DNA from: Phytophthora sp. 'mugwort'
Taxonomy: Eukaryota; Oomycota; Peronosporomycetes; Peronosporales; Peronosporaceae
Length of the DNA: 64,000 bases
Reading direction: 5' to 3'
Assembly: GCA_033558025.1 (NCBI GenBank)
Contig: JAUCEF010000018.1
Coordinates: 2,480,001 to 2,544,000 of the forward strand
A model generated the notes under the pieces. That model was not told where the DNA came from and ran no database searches. It saw only the letters and a list, made by a program, of their open reading frames with translations. A program made the translations under genes and the position numbers. Below are positions 22,082 to 31,229 of this stretch, piece after piece; position 1 is the first letter of the stretch; each line of letters begins with the position of its first letter.

Positions 22082-23767
22082 ATGAAGCGAGTGACAGCCA
22101 AGCCGGGCGTCTTCACGCCCGACGAGGCTCTGAGCGCGTCCGACTCGACGTGCTATGTCTCACTCAGCGACCACATCAAGCGCACACGCACCACCAGTCA
22201 AGACGAAGGGCTCCTGTTGTCCAGTCTACTACCAGAACAATACTCTGGATCCATCTGGAGCCTCGAGTCGCTGGTAATCCCCATGACGTACATGAGCACA
22301 GGTCTGATGTACTCTTTCCCTCAAGCAAACATCGAGTATTTCCCAAGGACGTTGGGTGCCTCTGATGCGCAGCTCAGTACGGTGACAGTAGTGCGTGCAC
22401 TACCCTGGACGTTCAAGGTGCTCTTCGGTCTGCTGCCCGATGTTTTCCCAATTTACGGTCAACGGTTCACGCCGTATTTGTTTATTGGATGTGTCACAGC
22501 TTCACTGTTCCACTTATTGCTCTCAATCTACAGCGCCTCGGACTCGTTGACTATCGTGTCGTTCACGCTGCTACTTCTGGGCGCTACAGTTGGTGTAGTT
22601 ATGGCGGATGTCATGGCTGATGCATTGGTGGCTCATCGCGTGCTGCAAATGCAACAAAAGTCACCGAAAAAGAAGTCGAGGGAGCAAAAATTGCAGCAAA
22701 ATGAAGAACTCGAAGTGGAAAATCAGCCACAGGGGTCACATTTGCAGACAACAGTGTATCTTTGTCGTTTTGCTAGCGAAATGGTGGGCTACTGGCTCGG
22801 CGCAGTGGTAAGCAACAAGCCGCAATGGGGTTGGGGAGCTTCCATGGGTCAGCAGTTTGCATTCCTCGCATTCGTGCCGATGATGTCAGTGCTTCCAGCA
22901 CTAAAGTATTTGTATGAACCTGAAGAAAACAAGCCCATGCCACTGCACGACCAAGTTGCGGGGATTTGGCTCATGCTCAAGCGACGTGCAACGTGGCAAC
23001 CGGTTTGTTTCTTAGTAATAGCGAACGCCTTCTTTGTGCAGAATGCAGCCTGGGGGAATTTCCTCAAAGTGGCGTACAGTTTTGACGCTTTCCAGTACGG
23101 CGCGCTGAGTGGCATCGGAGCGTCCGTCACCTTTGCCTCGATTATCGTGTATCGGACGCACATCTTGCCGCATTTTGAAGCGCCTTGGCACGACGTGTAT
23201 TTCGTCACAGGAATCGTTGTCGCGTTCTTTTCGCTCTTGAACGTGCTTCTGGTTTGGCAAGTGAACGAGTACTTTGGGATTCCTCCCTTTTGGTTTGCGA
23301 TGGGCGACGCTGCAGGCGAATCGTTCGCACGTGGGTTTCAATATCTTCCTGTAGCTCAAATGTTCGTGGCAGTGTGTCCCGAGCAGCAGGAAGGTGTGGC
23401 GTTTGCACTACTCACGAGTGTGACCAATCTCGCACAGGCATTTTCCAATACGATCGCTAATATGCTGCTTCATATTTGGCCCGTGGAGCTAAGTGATCTT
23501 CAGAAAGTACCTCATGACTTTAGCGGTGTCTGGAAACTTTCAGTACTTACGAGTATCATTCCTCTGATTCCAGTGGTCTTTCTCACCACTCGGATGCTGC
23601 CAAAGGGGCCTCGACAACTGGAAGAAATGCGACATCAATTATCGCCGACAGGAGGTTTAGTCGTCATTTGTCTCTATGGATTTGGATTCTTGTGGGTCAT
23701 TGTGTTAAGTATGTTGGCAATATTCGCGCCATGTCATGTGCTAGTCGGCGGTCATGGCTGCTACTAA
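22082..23767 (+). CDS. Folate-biopterin transporter (FBT family) membrane protein
   Basis: 561 residues, single exon. The FBT/BT1 family, part of the major facilitator superfamily, moves folates and pterins; it is known from kinetoplastids, plants, cyanobacteria and is expanded in oomycetes. Key features are an N-terminal cytosolic tail of about 60 residues, a first membrane block with IPMTYMSTGLMYSFPQANIE, LPWTFKVLFGLLPDVFPIYG (family signature), the helix GATVGVVMADVMADALVAHR (the best family marker, residues about 165-185), a charged loop with KKKSREQKLQQNEE, and further hydrophobic helices to the C-terminus, consistent with about 12 segments. The ATG at 22082 is used; an upstream TTG is not. 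It ends 49 bases from the convergent kinase gene. The exact substrate is not shown by sequence. Confidence 0.85.
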   Translation: MKRVTAKPGVFTPDEALSASDSTCYVSLSDHIKRTRTTSQDEGLLLSSLLPEQYSGSIWSLESLVIPMTYMSTGLMYSFPQANIEYFPRTLGASDAQLSTVTVVRALPWTFKVLFGLLPDVFPIYGQRFTPYLFIGCVTASLFHLLLSIYSASDSLTIVSFTLLLLGATVGVVMADVMADALVAHRVLQMQQKSPKKKSREQKLQQNEELEVENQPQGSHLQTTVYLCRFASEMVGYWLGAVVSNKPQWGWGASMGQQFAFLAFVPMMSVLPALKYLYEPEENKPMPLHDQVAGIWLMLKRRATWQPVCFLVIANAFFVQNAAWGNFLKVAYSFDAFQYGALSGIGASVTFASIIVYRTHILPHFEAPWHDVYFVTGIVVAFFSLLNVLLVWQVNEYFGIPPFWFAMGDAAGESFARGFQYLPVAQMFVAVCPEQQEGVAFALLTSVTNLAQAFSNTIANMLLHIWPVELSDLQKVPHDFSGVWKLSVLTSIIPLIPVVFLTTRMLPKGPRQLEEMRHQLSPTGGLVVICLYGFGFLWVIVLSMLAIFAPCHVLVGGHGCY

Positions 23768-23816
23768 CAGGGCTTCAAAAGCGATTGTAATAGTTTCCGT
23801 GCTTCATTTTGTAGCT

Positions 23817-25670
23817 TCATCTTGTGGTGAGAGATGTCTTCATTAACCCAATAAGCTTTTCCAATTGTCGTTTGTGTCGTGTGGATGTCGACTCGATGTC
23901 ATCCAGACTTTTCTGAGAATTTGTGCACTCAATGTCAGGCTCCTGTGGCTGAATACCTTCGGTCGAAAGTAAATGTTTGGGTGGTAAGGCCTCGACAAGT
24001 TGCTGAAAATGGTGACTGGACACTGCAATAGCGAGCCTCAGAAACGCATTCAGTCGGTTGTGTCGTCGAGACCCTGTTCTAGGCTGGTCCAGATCCGAAG
24101 GATTTAGCTGCATACCGTACAATTCTGTGAGTGTCTCGCAGAATTTTTGATGCTTCCCTATCCACGCTTCAAACGATAAGCTCAAGATGCTTTGACGTTG
24201 AGGTGAAGTCTGGGGAGTTTCGATGGTTTGTAGCCATGAACAATAACACAATTCACTCGCACTTGGACGTTTCGCTGGGTCTACAGTTAGAACCGACTGA
24301 AGCACAGCATGAGCCTCAGTAGAGAGTGCTGGAGGTAACACTAGTTGGTGTACACCACTACGAAGTTTTTGATATAGTTGATGAAAACTCACACCTTGGA
24401 ATGGAAACTTCCCGCAAAGCATCACGTAAAGTATGACTCCCAGACTCCAGATATCCACTGGTCTCCCATCGTATTGCTCACGTGCGACCACTTCTGGTGC
24501 CATGTACGCAGGCGTCCCACAGAAGTTTTTCTTTTTACTTAAAGTAATTTGTTTGTGTGGAGAATTATTCGCTGGATCAAGAATTTGAGGTTCGCGGAAC
24601 TCTTCAAAGCCGCTGAAACCAAAATCAATAATTGTAGCGTGTCCCAAACGCTCGTCAAGAAGTACATTTTCGAGCTTTAAGTCGCGGTGAATCACGTGTT
24701 GGGCATGAAGAGCTTCTACCCCTACAACAAGCTGTTGAAAGATCCGTTTGGCTCGGATTTCGGGTAGTCGTTGGCCCGAAGCTCGTCGCAGTACATCGCA
24801 CAAGCTGCACCCTCGAACAAATTCAGTGATAACATTTATTCGTGTTTGTGTTTCGAATACTTCCACAAACCGCATGATGTTCGGATGTGCTCGTAGTTGT
24901 GAGAGCACATTAACTTCCTGTCGGACACGGCGCCACTCTAGTGCATCCCCAACGGAGTCGCCAATCATCCGCTTACCGATGGCATCCACGGGCAAGCACG
25001 ACCTTGCACCATGTAAACGAGCATAACTTTTGATTGCTACGGGGGTGCCACTTAGTCGGTGAGTAGCGAAACGTACACGACCAAACGTGCCACGCCCAAT
25101 TTCCTTTCCCATCGCGTACCAGCAGGCGACGTTATCCAAGTGATCCAGGCTATCAGCTTCATGATTTTGTTGTCGAACAATCGGAAGTGGAGGCATAATT
25201 TTTGCGGTGGAATTAGCTCTGGATGCCAGTATATCGGCGGTTAGCATTTGTGTTAAATCAGACTTGGTTTGTTCACCTGCTGTGTCTGCCACGTGACGCA
25301 TCTCATCCACGAAAGCTTGTACAGCTCGCTTTGCTGCTTCAAGTTGTGTCGTCGATAGGATTGGTATTCGAACGAGCGGCTGCGTCAACGCATTATTGCG
25401 CTGTTCAACTCGGTCGAAGACGCTTTGAAGTTGATCCACTGCGTTGTTATCGCTCCTGATGCTTGTCTGCGGGTGTGTTGATCGAGGTGTACACAATTCT
25501 GACAATCGCTCAGAGTTCCGCCGCGCATCTTCTAAAGCGCTATCCAATCGACTTACCCGTCGATGCCGACTTGTTAACGATCCATCTAAGAGTCTTCCTC
25601 CAATGCGGTAATTCACAGGTGCTGACGTGTTCCTAGCAGAGTTTCTACGTGGTGTCACTGCCCTATCCAT
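23817..25670 (-). CDS. Serine/threonine protein kinase, CAMK/SNF1-like
   Basis: 617 residues, single exon, ATG at 25670. An N-terminal region of about 185 residues is basic and low in order. The kinase domain follows: glycine loop GKEIGRGTFGRVRFA (about residue 186), VAIKSY (ATP-binding Lys), VIHRDLKLENVLL (catalytic loop, about 325), IIDFGFSGF (DFG, about 349), an activation loop with FCGTPAYMAPEVV, and WSLGVILYVMLCGKFPF. HRDLKLEN and the Y-M-A-P-E form fit the CAMK/AMPK group. An insertion between the glycine loop and helix C (ARLHGARSCLPVDAIGKRM) is unusual. The 150-residue C-terminal tail shows no recognised domain. All catalytic residues are present. Substrate and pathway are unknown. 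Its start is 263 bases from the divergent anoctamin gene. Confidence 0.88.
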   Translation of the reverse strand: MDRAVTPRRNSARNTSAPVNYRIGGRLLDGSLTSRHRRVSRLDSALEDARRNSERLSELCTPRSTHPQTSIRSDNNAVDQLQSVFDRVEQRNNALTQPLVRIPILSTTQLEAAKRAVQAFVDEMRHVADTAGEQTKSDLTQMLTADILASRANSTAKIMPPLPIVRQQNHEADSLDHLDNVACWYAMGKEIGRGTFGRVRFATHRLSGTPVAIKSYARLHGARSCLPVDAIGKRMIGDSVGDALEWRRVRQEVNVLSQLRAHPNIMRFVEVFETQTRINVITEFVRGCSLCDVLRRASGQRLPEIRAKRIFQQLVVGVEALHAQHVIHRDLKLENVLLDERLGHATIIDFGFSGFEEFREPQILDPANNSPHKQITLSKKKNFCGTPAYMAPEVVAREQYDGRPVDIWSLGVILYVMLCGKFPFQGVSFHQLYQKLRSGVHQLVLPPALSTEAHAVLQSVLTVDPAKRPSASELCYCSWLQTIETPQTSPQRQSILSLSFEAWIGKHQKFCETLTELYGMQLNPSDLDQPRTGSRRHNRLNAFLRLAIAVSSHHFQQLVEALPPKHLLSTEGIQPQEPDIECTNSQKSLDDIESTSTRHKRQLEKLIGLMKTSLTTR

Positions 25671-25933
25671 CAGGCCGAGCAAAAATCGCCTCGAGCGTTG
25701 GTAAAAGTGGATTACAACCCCTGCATCTCTAGTCTGGTTATCCTATTTGAGTATTTTCATCTTTACAAAAACAAGTATGAAACCATTTCTACGTTATCAA
25801 ATCCGAGCTCGCTGCTCGTGGAAACTCCTCAACGGCATCGCATACGCTCCGGAATAACCTCAGATTCCTTGCTAGATCTTCTATCAGGTCATTCCACGAC
25901 GGCGTCCTTCCCAGAACAGCACAAGGTGGCAAA
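25671..25933. promoter_or_regulatory. Divergent promoter region, kinase/anoctamin
   Basis: 263 bases separate two divergent start codons. On the + strand GGTCATTCCACGA at about 25888-25900 is a partial initiator match 34-46 bases before the anoctamin ATG. Confidence 0.45.
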
Positions 25934-28900
25934 ATGGCAAATCAATTATCACCAACAAAAGCTGCTGCTGCTGTCAGTCAGGCCTTGGGAGAGATTGGAC
26001 TCCCACCGACGAGAAAACCACCGGCTTCCTCACTTTTAGCAGCAGGACGGACGATTCCATGGAGACTTCGTAACGACCCGACATTGATAGCCGCACATAG
26101 GTCTCGCCCTGCACCATTTACGCCAGGTTCAAGTGGTCGGCCGTGGAAAACTGCGCTCGGGAACCAGTTCCAACACGTCAAGAATGAAAACCAGCGAGTT
26201 GCAGAGAAGAAAAGGCTCGACAAGAATGTACCTCAGTCACATACCTCTCTTGCTATTCACGAAGAACCAGCAGTTCATGCTCCGATTAATTCTCACCAGC
26301 GTTCTTCTGTTCGGGGTCCCTTTCGTCTTTCCCGCACAAATGAAATTATCCAGAAAAACCTACAGCGGCAAAGCCAAATTCGTCAGAGCCGTCGGACGCA
26401 GTGCAGAGAAGACGGCGATACACCGGAATCGGATAAACAATTTGCAATCGATCCACCGAGTGTTCCAGCAAAACCTGATGTGGTTATAGTACCAGAAATT
26501 AGTCCAACAAATGCAATACAAGGGCGTGTCCAACAGCAAAAATCTCTGATAACAACAACCTCATCACCAGCCACTGAGCCACCTGTCCGTCCGCTTCTTC
26601 GACGAAAGCAAGCACATCAGTCGTTATCTCCACCCCTGTATCGTAGTATCGCAGTAGTCTTGACACCACCCAAACATCCTCAACCTTTGTTTTTCCAAAC
26701 TGCCGAGACAGATCATGAGTCAAAATTTACAAGTTGTTCCGTCATCTCAACCACATTCGACACCGACCCAGAGACCGACGGCGAAGGACTGAAGACTGAA
26801 AAGCTCAGCCCTCCAGCTCACAAGTTCCCGGAGCGCACACTTCGTCACGACTTCACTCAAAGACCCAGTGAGGAACGAAGCGGAGATGACAGCAGTTTCA
26901 GAAACACAGGAGCTCCTGAGCACATCGGGAAGCTTTCGAGACAGGAAGATGAATTTGATTTTGCTATTCTGTTGAAGCCATCCAAGTACGAAGAGCACGT
27001 TGATCTGCCAGAGACCACAACAAGGTCAACGGCCACTCTGAAGCCAATTCCAAAAGTTGATCCCACAAGCGACCGCGCAGTCATTGTCAGTCGGATACGA
27101 CGCACAGGACTACACGTCAAACGTCTGCGTTCGCTTGATGGGAAACAGTCACTGCTCAAGGTTCGAGCTCCTCAACGTGTACTGGAACTTGGGGCAGAAC
27201 GGCTCCGACTTCGGAAGCAGAGGCGCTTTGATCACGTCTGGATGGTTTTCTCGTGTGAATTGCGCTCGAGCTTTGCTGACTTTGACCCAGTCCGGAAATG
27301 TATCAACTTCCTCGATAGTGAAAAGCAGAGTATTGTCCACGCATTGTTGACAGCGTCTGAGTCTGATGGTGGAGCTGGTCTGAACGAGTCTTGCCCCGTA
27401 GCCGCAAGACATGTAGTACAAATGTATCCACTTCATAAGCACGACCTCGCCTTATTGAAGACTCGCTGGGTGACATTCTGGCGCATTTCGCTCCTTTCTA
27501 GTAAACATCAACACGATCATCAACCTACCAATTCCAGATCAAAGTGCGTGGTCTTTCAAGGTCTACTTCAACAGCCACTGGACGATGTAGCGCAGTATTT
27601 TGGGGAGCGCATCGCTTTTTACTTCGCTTGGATGGAAATGTACACGCGCTGGCTCGTGGTTCCTAGTATTGCTGGAGTTATTTTGTTCGGTTTGCAAGTT
27701 CATTCCCACCATCTCGACCATCCAGCAGCACCAGTCTACGCTCTTTTCATGGCGTTATGGACATCGGCATTTATCATTGCGTGGCGGCGGCGAGCAGCAG
27801 CTTTAGCTTATCATTGGGGCACTTGGGGATACGAAGACGAGGAGGTGACTCGTCCGGCGTTTTATAGCGACTGCAGCGCTAGCAAACCACACGATGACAA
27901 GGATGTTGACGATAAAGAACCAGGTGAAAGACACTACTCGCTTTGGAAGAGGCTCCTCACGTACAGCGTCACATTCCCGTGTGTAGCTGGGAGTATTGTA
28001 GCCGTGGTGACAGTCGCGTACTTTGCATTCTCCATACGCGATCGACTCGAAGCTCAGTCTTTAGAAACCAAACACGAAGCTGCGCTGATTGCCGAAAAGG
28101 TTGAGAATTCAGGGACGATTACCTTGGAAGATCTTAGAGCTCTAGCACAGCTTGGAGTGCGATGGGATTTCTGGATCTACCTCCTTCTCACTCCCATTCT
28201 CTACGGTCTGCTGATCCCTGTGCTTGATGCTGCATTCACTCGTGCAGCGCGATGGCTCAATAATTGGGAGAACCACCGCACCGAATCGAGGTACCAGAGC
28301 CACCTCATACTAAAAGTATTCTCCTTCCGCTTCGTGCACGTGTTCGCTTCGCTGTACTATTACGCCTTCGCACCACAAGCAGAGAGATCTAGCGAGGGAG
28401 AAAGCCAAGCTGCAAAGTCTGATGGGATGGTCCGCGTCGCGATTCAACTCGCCTCGTTCATGGTAACTGGCCAACTGTGGAAAAACGTCATGGAGACACT
28501 CTACCCATTTGTTCGTCACCGTCTTGACGCTCGTGCGAAGAAACGTGCTAGTAATGAGCAGTTCAATCAGTCGGCAGTTTTCAACGGCATTAATGCAGCT
28601 GCCGCTGGCCCTCGAGGTCCCACACGTCATCGTGGCAACACAACCACGACCACGAAACTAGTTTCGGAGATGATGATGAGCAGCAACGCTGTCATTCATG
28701 AGCAATGTGTTCGTCTGGAGCAAGCCTCCGACCGCGCGTGGGAAGAGGCCGGATTAAAGCAATATGACACGTTCGAGGACTACACCGAGATGCTGGTGCA
28801 GTTCGGCTACGTGTCGTTCTTCTCACTGGCATTTCCCTTGGCTCCTCTACTTGCTCTACTCAACAATCTGCTGGAGCTGCGCACTGATGCGTTTAAGCTC

Positions 28901-29338
28901 TGCCACACAAGGCAGCGTCCACTCGCACATAAGGCTAGCGGCATTGGCGTCTGGCTGCATGTGCTGCAGATCATGAGCGTACTGGCCGTGCTGACCAACT
29001 GCTTCCACTTGGCGTACTCCACTTCATTACTGGAACGCGCTCTCCCCTCGGTCTCTGCTACACAAAAGGTCTGGATTGTATTCGGCATTGAACATTTGCT
29101 GCTACTGATCAAGGTCTGGCTGGTTTGTGTCGTGCCCTCCGTGCCCCGAGAGGTCTCCGAGAGTCTCCGCAGGGAGCGAGAGCTCGCCAAACATGACAGC
29201 GCACGTGCCATGGCTGTTCGCATGCTCGCAGGAGTCGGGGCGGCTGACAGCTCCGACTTGAGCTTGGAGGGCTCCATGCGGCGCAGAAGAACTGAGACTG
29301 AAGTTGAAGTCGACCTTCATTCTCATCCCTCTATATAG
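25934..29338 (+). CDS. Anoctamin/TMEM16-family membrane protein
   Basis: 1134 residues, single exon. The family contains calcium-activated chloride channels and lipid scramblases. The first 450 or so residues are Pro/Ser/Arg-rich and look disordered. A globular part follows (RRFDHVWMVFSCELRSSF) and then the anoctamin domain from about residue 550: DVAQYFGERIAFYFAWMEMY is the family's entry signature, followed by helices such as WLVVPSIAGVILFGLQV, APVYALFMALWTSAFIIAW, YSVTFPCVAGSIVAVVTVAY, WIYLLLTPILYGLLIPVLDA, FGYVSFFSLAFPLAPLLALL and IMSVLAVLTNCFHLAYS. An acidic motif LLELRTDAFKLCH in the late core corresponds to the conserved calcium-site helix of the family. A loop with TKLVSEMMMSSN precedes it. 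Whether this copy is channel or scramblase cannot be said. A poly(A) signal AATAAA lies at 29356. Confidence 0.88.
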   Translation: MANQLSPTKAAAAVSQALGEIGLPPTRKPPASSLLAAGRTIPWRLRNDPTLIAAHRSRPAPFTPGSSGRPWKTALGNQFQHVKNENQRVAEKKRLDKNVPQSHTSLAIHEEPAVHAPINSHQRSSVRGPFRLSRTNEIIQKNLQRQSQIRQSRRTQCREDGDTPESDKQFAIDPPSVPAKPDVVIVPEISPTNAIQGRVQQQKSLITTTSSPATEPPVRPLLRRKQAHQSLSPPLYRSIAVVLTPPKHPQPLFFQTAETDHESKFTSCSVISTTFDTDPETDGEGLKTEKLSPPAHKFPERTLRHDFTQRPSEERSGDDSSFRNTGAPEHIGKLSRQEDEFDFAILLKPSKYEEHVDLPETTTRSTATLKPIPKVDPTSDRAVIVSRIRRTGLHVKRLRSLDGKQSLLKVRAPQRVLELGAERLRLRKQRRFDHVWMVFSCELRSSFADFDPVRKCINFLDSEKQSIVHALLTASESDGGAGLNESCPVAARHVVQMYPLHKHDLALLKTRWVTFWRISLLSSKHQHDHQPTNSRSKCVVFQGLLQQPLDDVAQYFGERIAFYFAWMEMYTRWLVVPSIAGVILFGLQVHSHHLDHPAAPVYALFMALWTSAFIIAWRRRAAALAYHWGTWGYEDEEVTRPAFYSDCSASKPHDDKDVDDKEPGERHYSLWKRLLTYSVTFPCVAGSIVAVVTVAYFAFSIRDRLEAQSLETKHEAALIAEKVENSGTITLEDLRALAQLGVRWDFWIYLLLTPILYGLLIPVLDAAFTRAARWLNNWENHRTESRYQSHLILKVFSFRFVHVFASLYYYAFAPQAERSSEGESQAAKSDGMVRVAIQLASFMVTGQLWKNVMETLYPFVRHRLDARAKKRASNEQFNQSAVFNGINAAAAGPRGPTRHRGNTTTTTKLVSEMMMSSNAVIHEQCVRLEQASDRAWEEAGLKQYDTFEDYTEMLVQFGYVSFFSLAFPLAPLLALLNNLLELRTDAFKLCHTRQRPLAHKASGIGVWLHVLQIMSVLAVLTNCFHLAYSTSLLERALPSVSATQKVWIVFGIEHLLLLIKVWLVCVVPSVPREVSESLRRERELAKHDSARAMAVRMLAGVGAADSSDLSLEGSMRRRRTETEVEVDLHSHPSI

Positions 29339-29545
29339 TTTTTTTCAAAATTGTAAATAAAAGAGTTGGATGGGGATCGGTCAATGTCAGTTTCAACCAA
29401 TCGCATTCCATGAGTCAATTTTACGCCAATCCATGAGCGTCCGCGTGGCCTTGGTGCGGCTGATGGCGCGCCTCAGCCTCACTCCCACACATCGAAGAGT
29501 CGAGTCGAAGCTTGGTTCCGCATACAAACCTCCAGTCAAGTAATA

Positions 29546-30277
29546 ATGTCAGACGCCACCGCCCCCGCGCAGGATGTGCCCAAGCAGGAGGAGGACTCGC
29601 GCAAGGTGAACCTCGTGTCCATGGACGGCGACAGCTTCGAGGTGTCGCGCAGCGTCGCTGCCATGAGCGAGCTGGTCAAGACGCTCATTTCTGGTGCGTT
29701 TTTGCTTCTCAACCCAACGACAATTATTGGCCAATAATGCGAAAGATTTCGCTGGTGGTGGCAAATTCTCTAACCGGTGGCTAATGTTTAACTCTTGCCA
29801 ATAGATGACGCGGACGACGACGAGGTGCAAGAAATTCCGCTGCCTAACGTCAAGAGCCCCGTCCTTTCCAAGGTGATCGAGTTCTGCAGCCACCACCACA
29901 ACAACCCCATGCGCGAGATCGAGAAGGTGGGTTTAGAAATAGAAGTGTCTATGCGTGGTAACTATACAAATTCTCTAACCTATGTGCATGATTTTTTGTC
30001 AATGCAGCCCCTTAAGAGCGCCGACATGCACGATGTGGTGTCGGACTGGGACGCCAACTTCGTGGACATCGAGCAGGAGATCCTGTTCGAGCTCATCCTG
30101 GCCGCCAACTACATGGACATCAAGAGTCTGCTGGACCTGGCCTGCGCAAAGGTGGCAAGCATGATCAAGGGCAAGACCCCTCAGGAGATCCGTGAGACGT
30201 TCAACATCGTTAACGATTTCACGCCCGAGGAGGAGGCACAGATCCGCGAGGAGAACAAGTGGTGCGAGGAGGCATAA
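29546..30277 (+). CDS. SKP1: SKP1, SCF ubiquitin ligase adaptor
   Basis: Three exons: 29546-29693, 29805-29926, 30008-30277, giving 179 residues. SKP1 links cullin-1 to F-box proteins in SCF ubiquitin ligases and acts in nucleus and cytosol. The N-terminal BTB/POZ-like fold is seen in [20 protein letters not shown] and the exon 1/2 junction [19 protein letters not shown]. Exon 2 ends in [14 protein letters not shown]. Exon 3 has [20 protein letters not shown], the hinge [18 protein letters not shown], and the F-box-binding end [29 protein letters not shown]. Length and C-terminus match SKP1 closely. Introns have GT-AG ends (GTGCGT...ATAG, GTGGGT...GCAG). It lies 207 bases after the anoctamin gene on the same strand. 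Confidence 0.96.
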
Positions 30278-31229
30278 GCTTAACGGAATCCAGTTGTGCC
30301 ATGATCCAGCAAGCCCAAGGGTAAGAGGCTCTTCCAGCTGAGCGACGTCTGCCCGCTCGACGTTTTCAGTTTCATGTGGCCAACGAACAAACGAAAGCGT
30401 CAGAGTTGATGAAGAGAATGAAAGCAGGATGTCTCTGCTGGCTCGGCGGCGTGTGCTCAGTAGCGAGTTTCGGTCGAAGAAGACGAGAAGAGAGGGGGTT
30501 ATAGCCCACGCTCGGCATACTTTGAGTGTTTGAAGCCGAAAAGAAAATACATCGCACGTTTATTTTTACAATGCATGCTCGAGTCACGTTTTCGTTGCTT
30601 GTTACTGTTTGCACCAAGCTACTTGTGCTTATTGACAACAACATGTTGCATTGTTTATTCTGAGCCATTTGTTTTGCTAGTCGATAGTAGTGATGAACTT
30701 CGAAGTAATAAATGCAGTTACTCTGATAATTTTAAGCTGTTTCATCCGTAATTGCGCGGCCTCGTTGGGTGAAACAAGGCCGCAAACTCAACGGGACGGG
30801 TCGCTGATATAAACGGTTGCTTTTGCAGTCGCTTGTAAGACCTGGCTGCACGAGGAGGCAACGCCGAGTCTGTCGCAAATAGGACTGCGAGTGGGCCCAA
30901 GGGGCTTGGCCACTCTCTAGGGACGTCTTCTATACAATAAGGTAATACTACAGTAGTGTGCAGTTTCCGCTTCTTTTGAGCTTGAGCTCTATCAGCTCCG
31001 TTTGGGTAATGACAACTTACGAGGAAGCTGCGACAACGAAACAAAAAATGACTGGTTGCCACACAGGCAGCAGCAAATGGAAAACCGGTATGAACTGATG
31101 AGGTACCGACTTGTGTCGGTACCGCTTCAAACGTTTGTCTGATTTAACATGTAAGGCTTGGTATCATTTGTATCTCGTTTAACACATGTATCTACGTCGT
31201 ACCAAGCCGCAACGATCCATTGTATCTGC
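30278..31229. other. Convergent intergenic region, SKP1/Nup214-like
   Basis: No gene supported. A GC-rich near-perfect hairpin (GCGGCCTCGTT... inverse GCGGCCTTGTT) lies at 30756-30783, and a second perfect hairpin at 31102-31123 is listed separately. A minus-strand frame at 30742-31062 has no recognised domain. Confidence 0.45.
31102..31123. repeat. Perfect 9-bp stem hairpin
   Basis: GGTACCGAC-TTGT-GTCGGTACC, a 9-bp stem with a 4-base loop, 107 bases past the stop of the minus-strand nucleoporin gene. It may lie in its 3' untranslated region. Confidence 0.4.

Noticed and set aside
30742..31062. 106-codon minus-strand frame between SKP1 and the nucleoporin
   Set aside because: No domain, low-complexity ends, and it overlaps a hairpin; not called as a gene.
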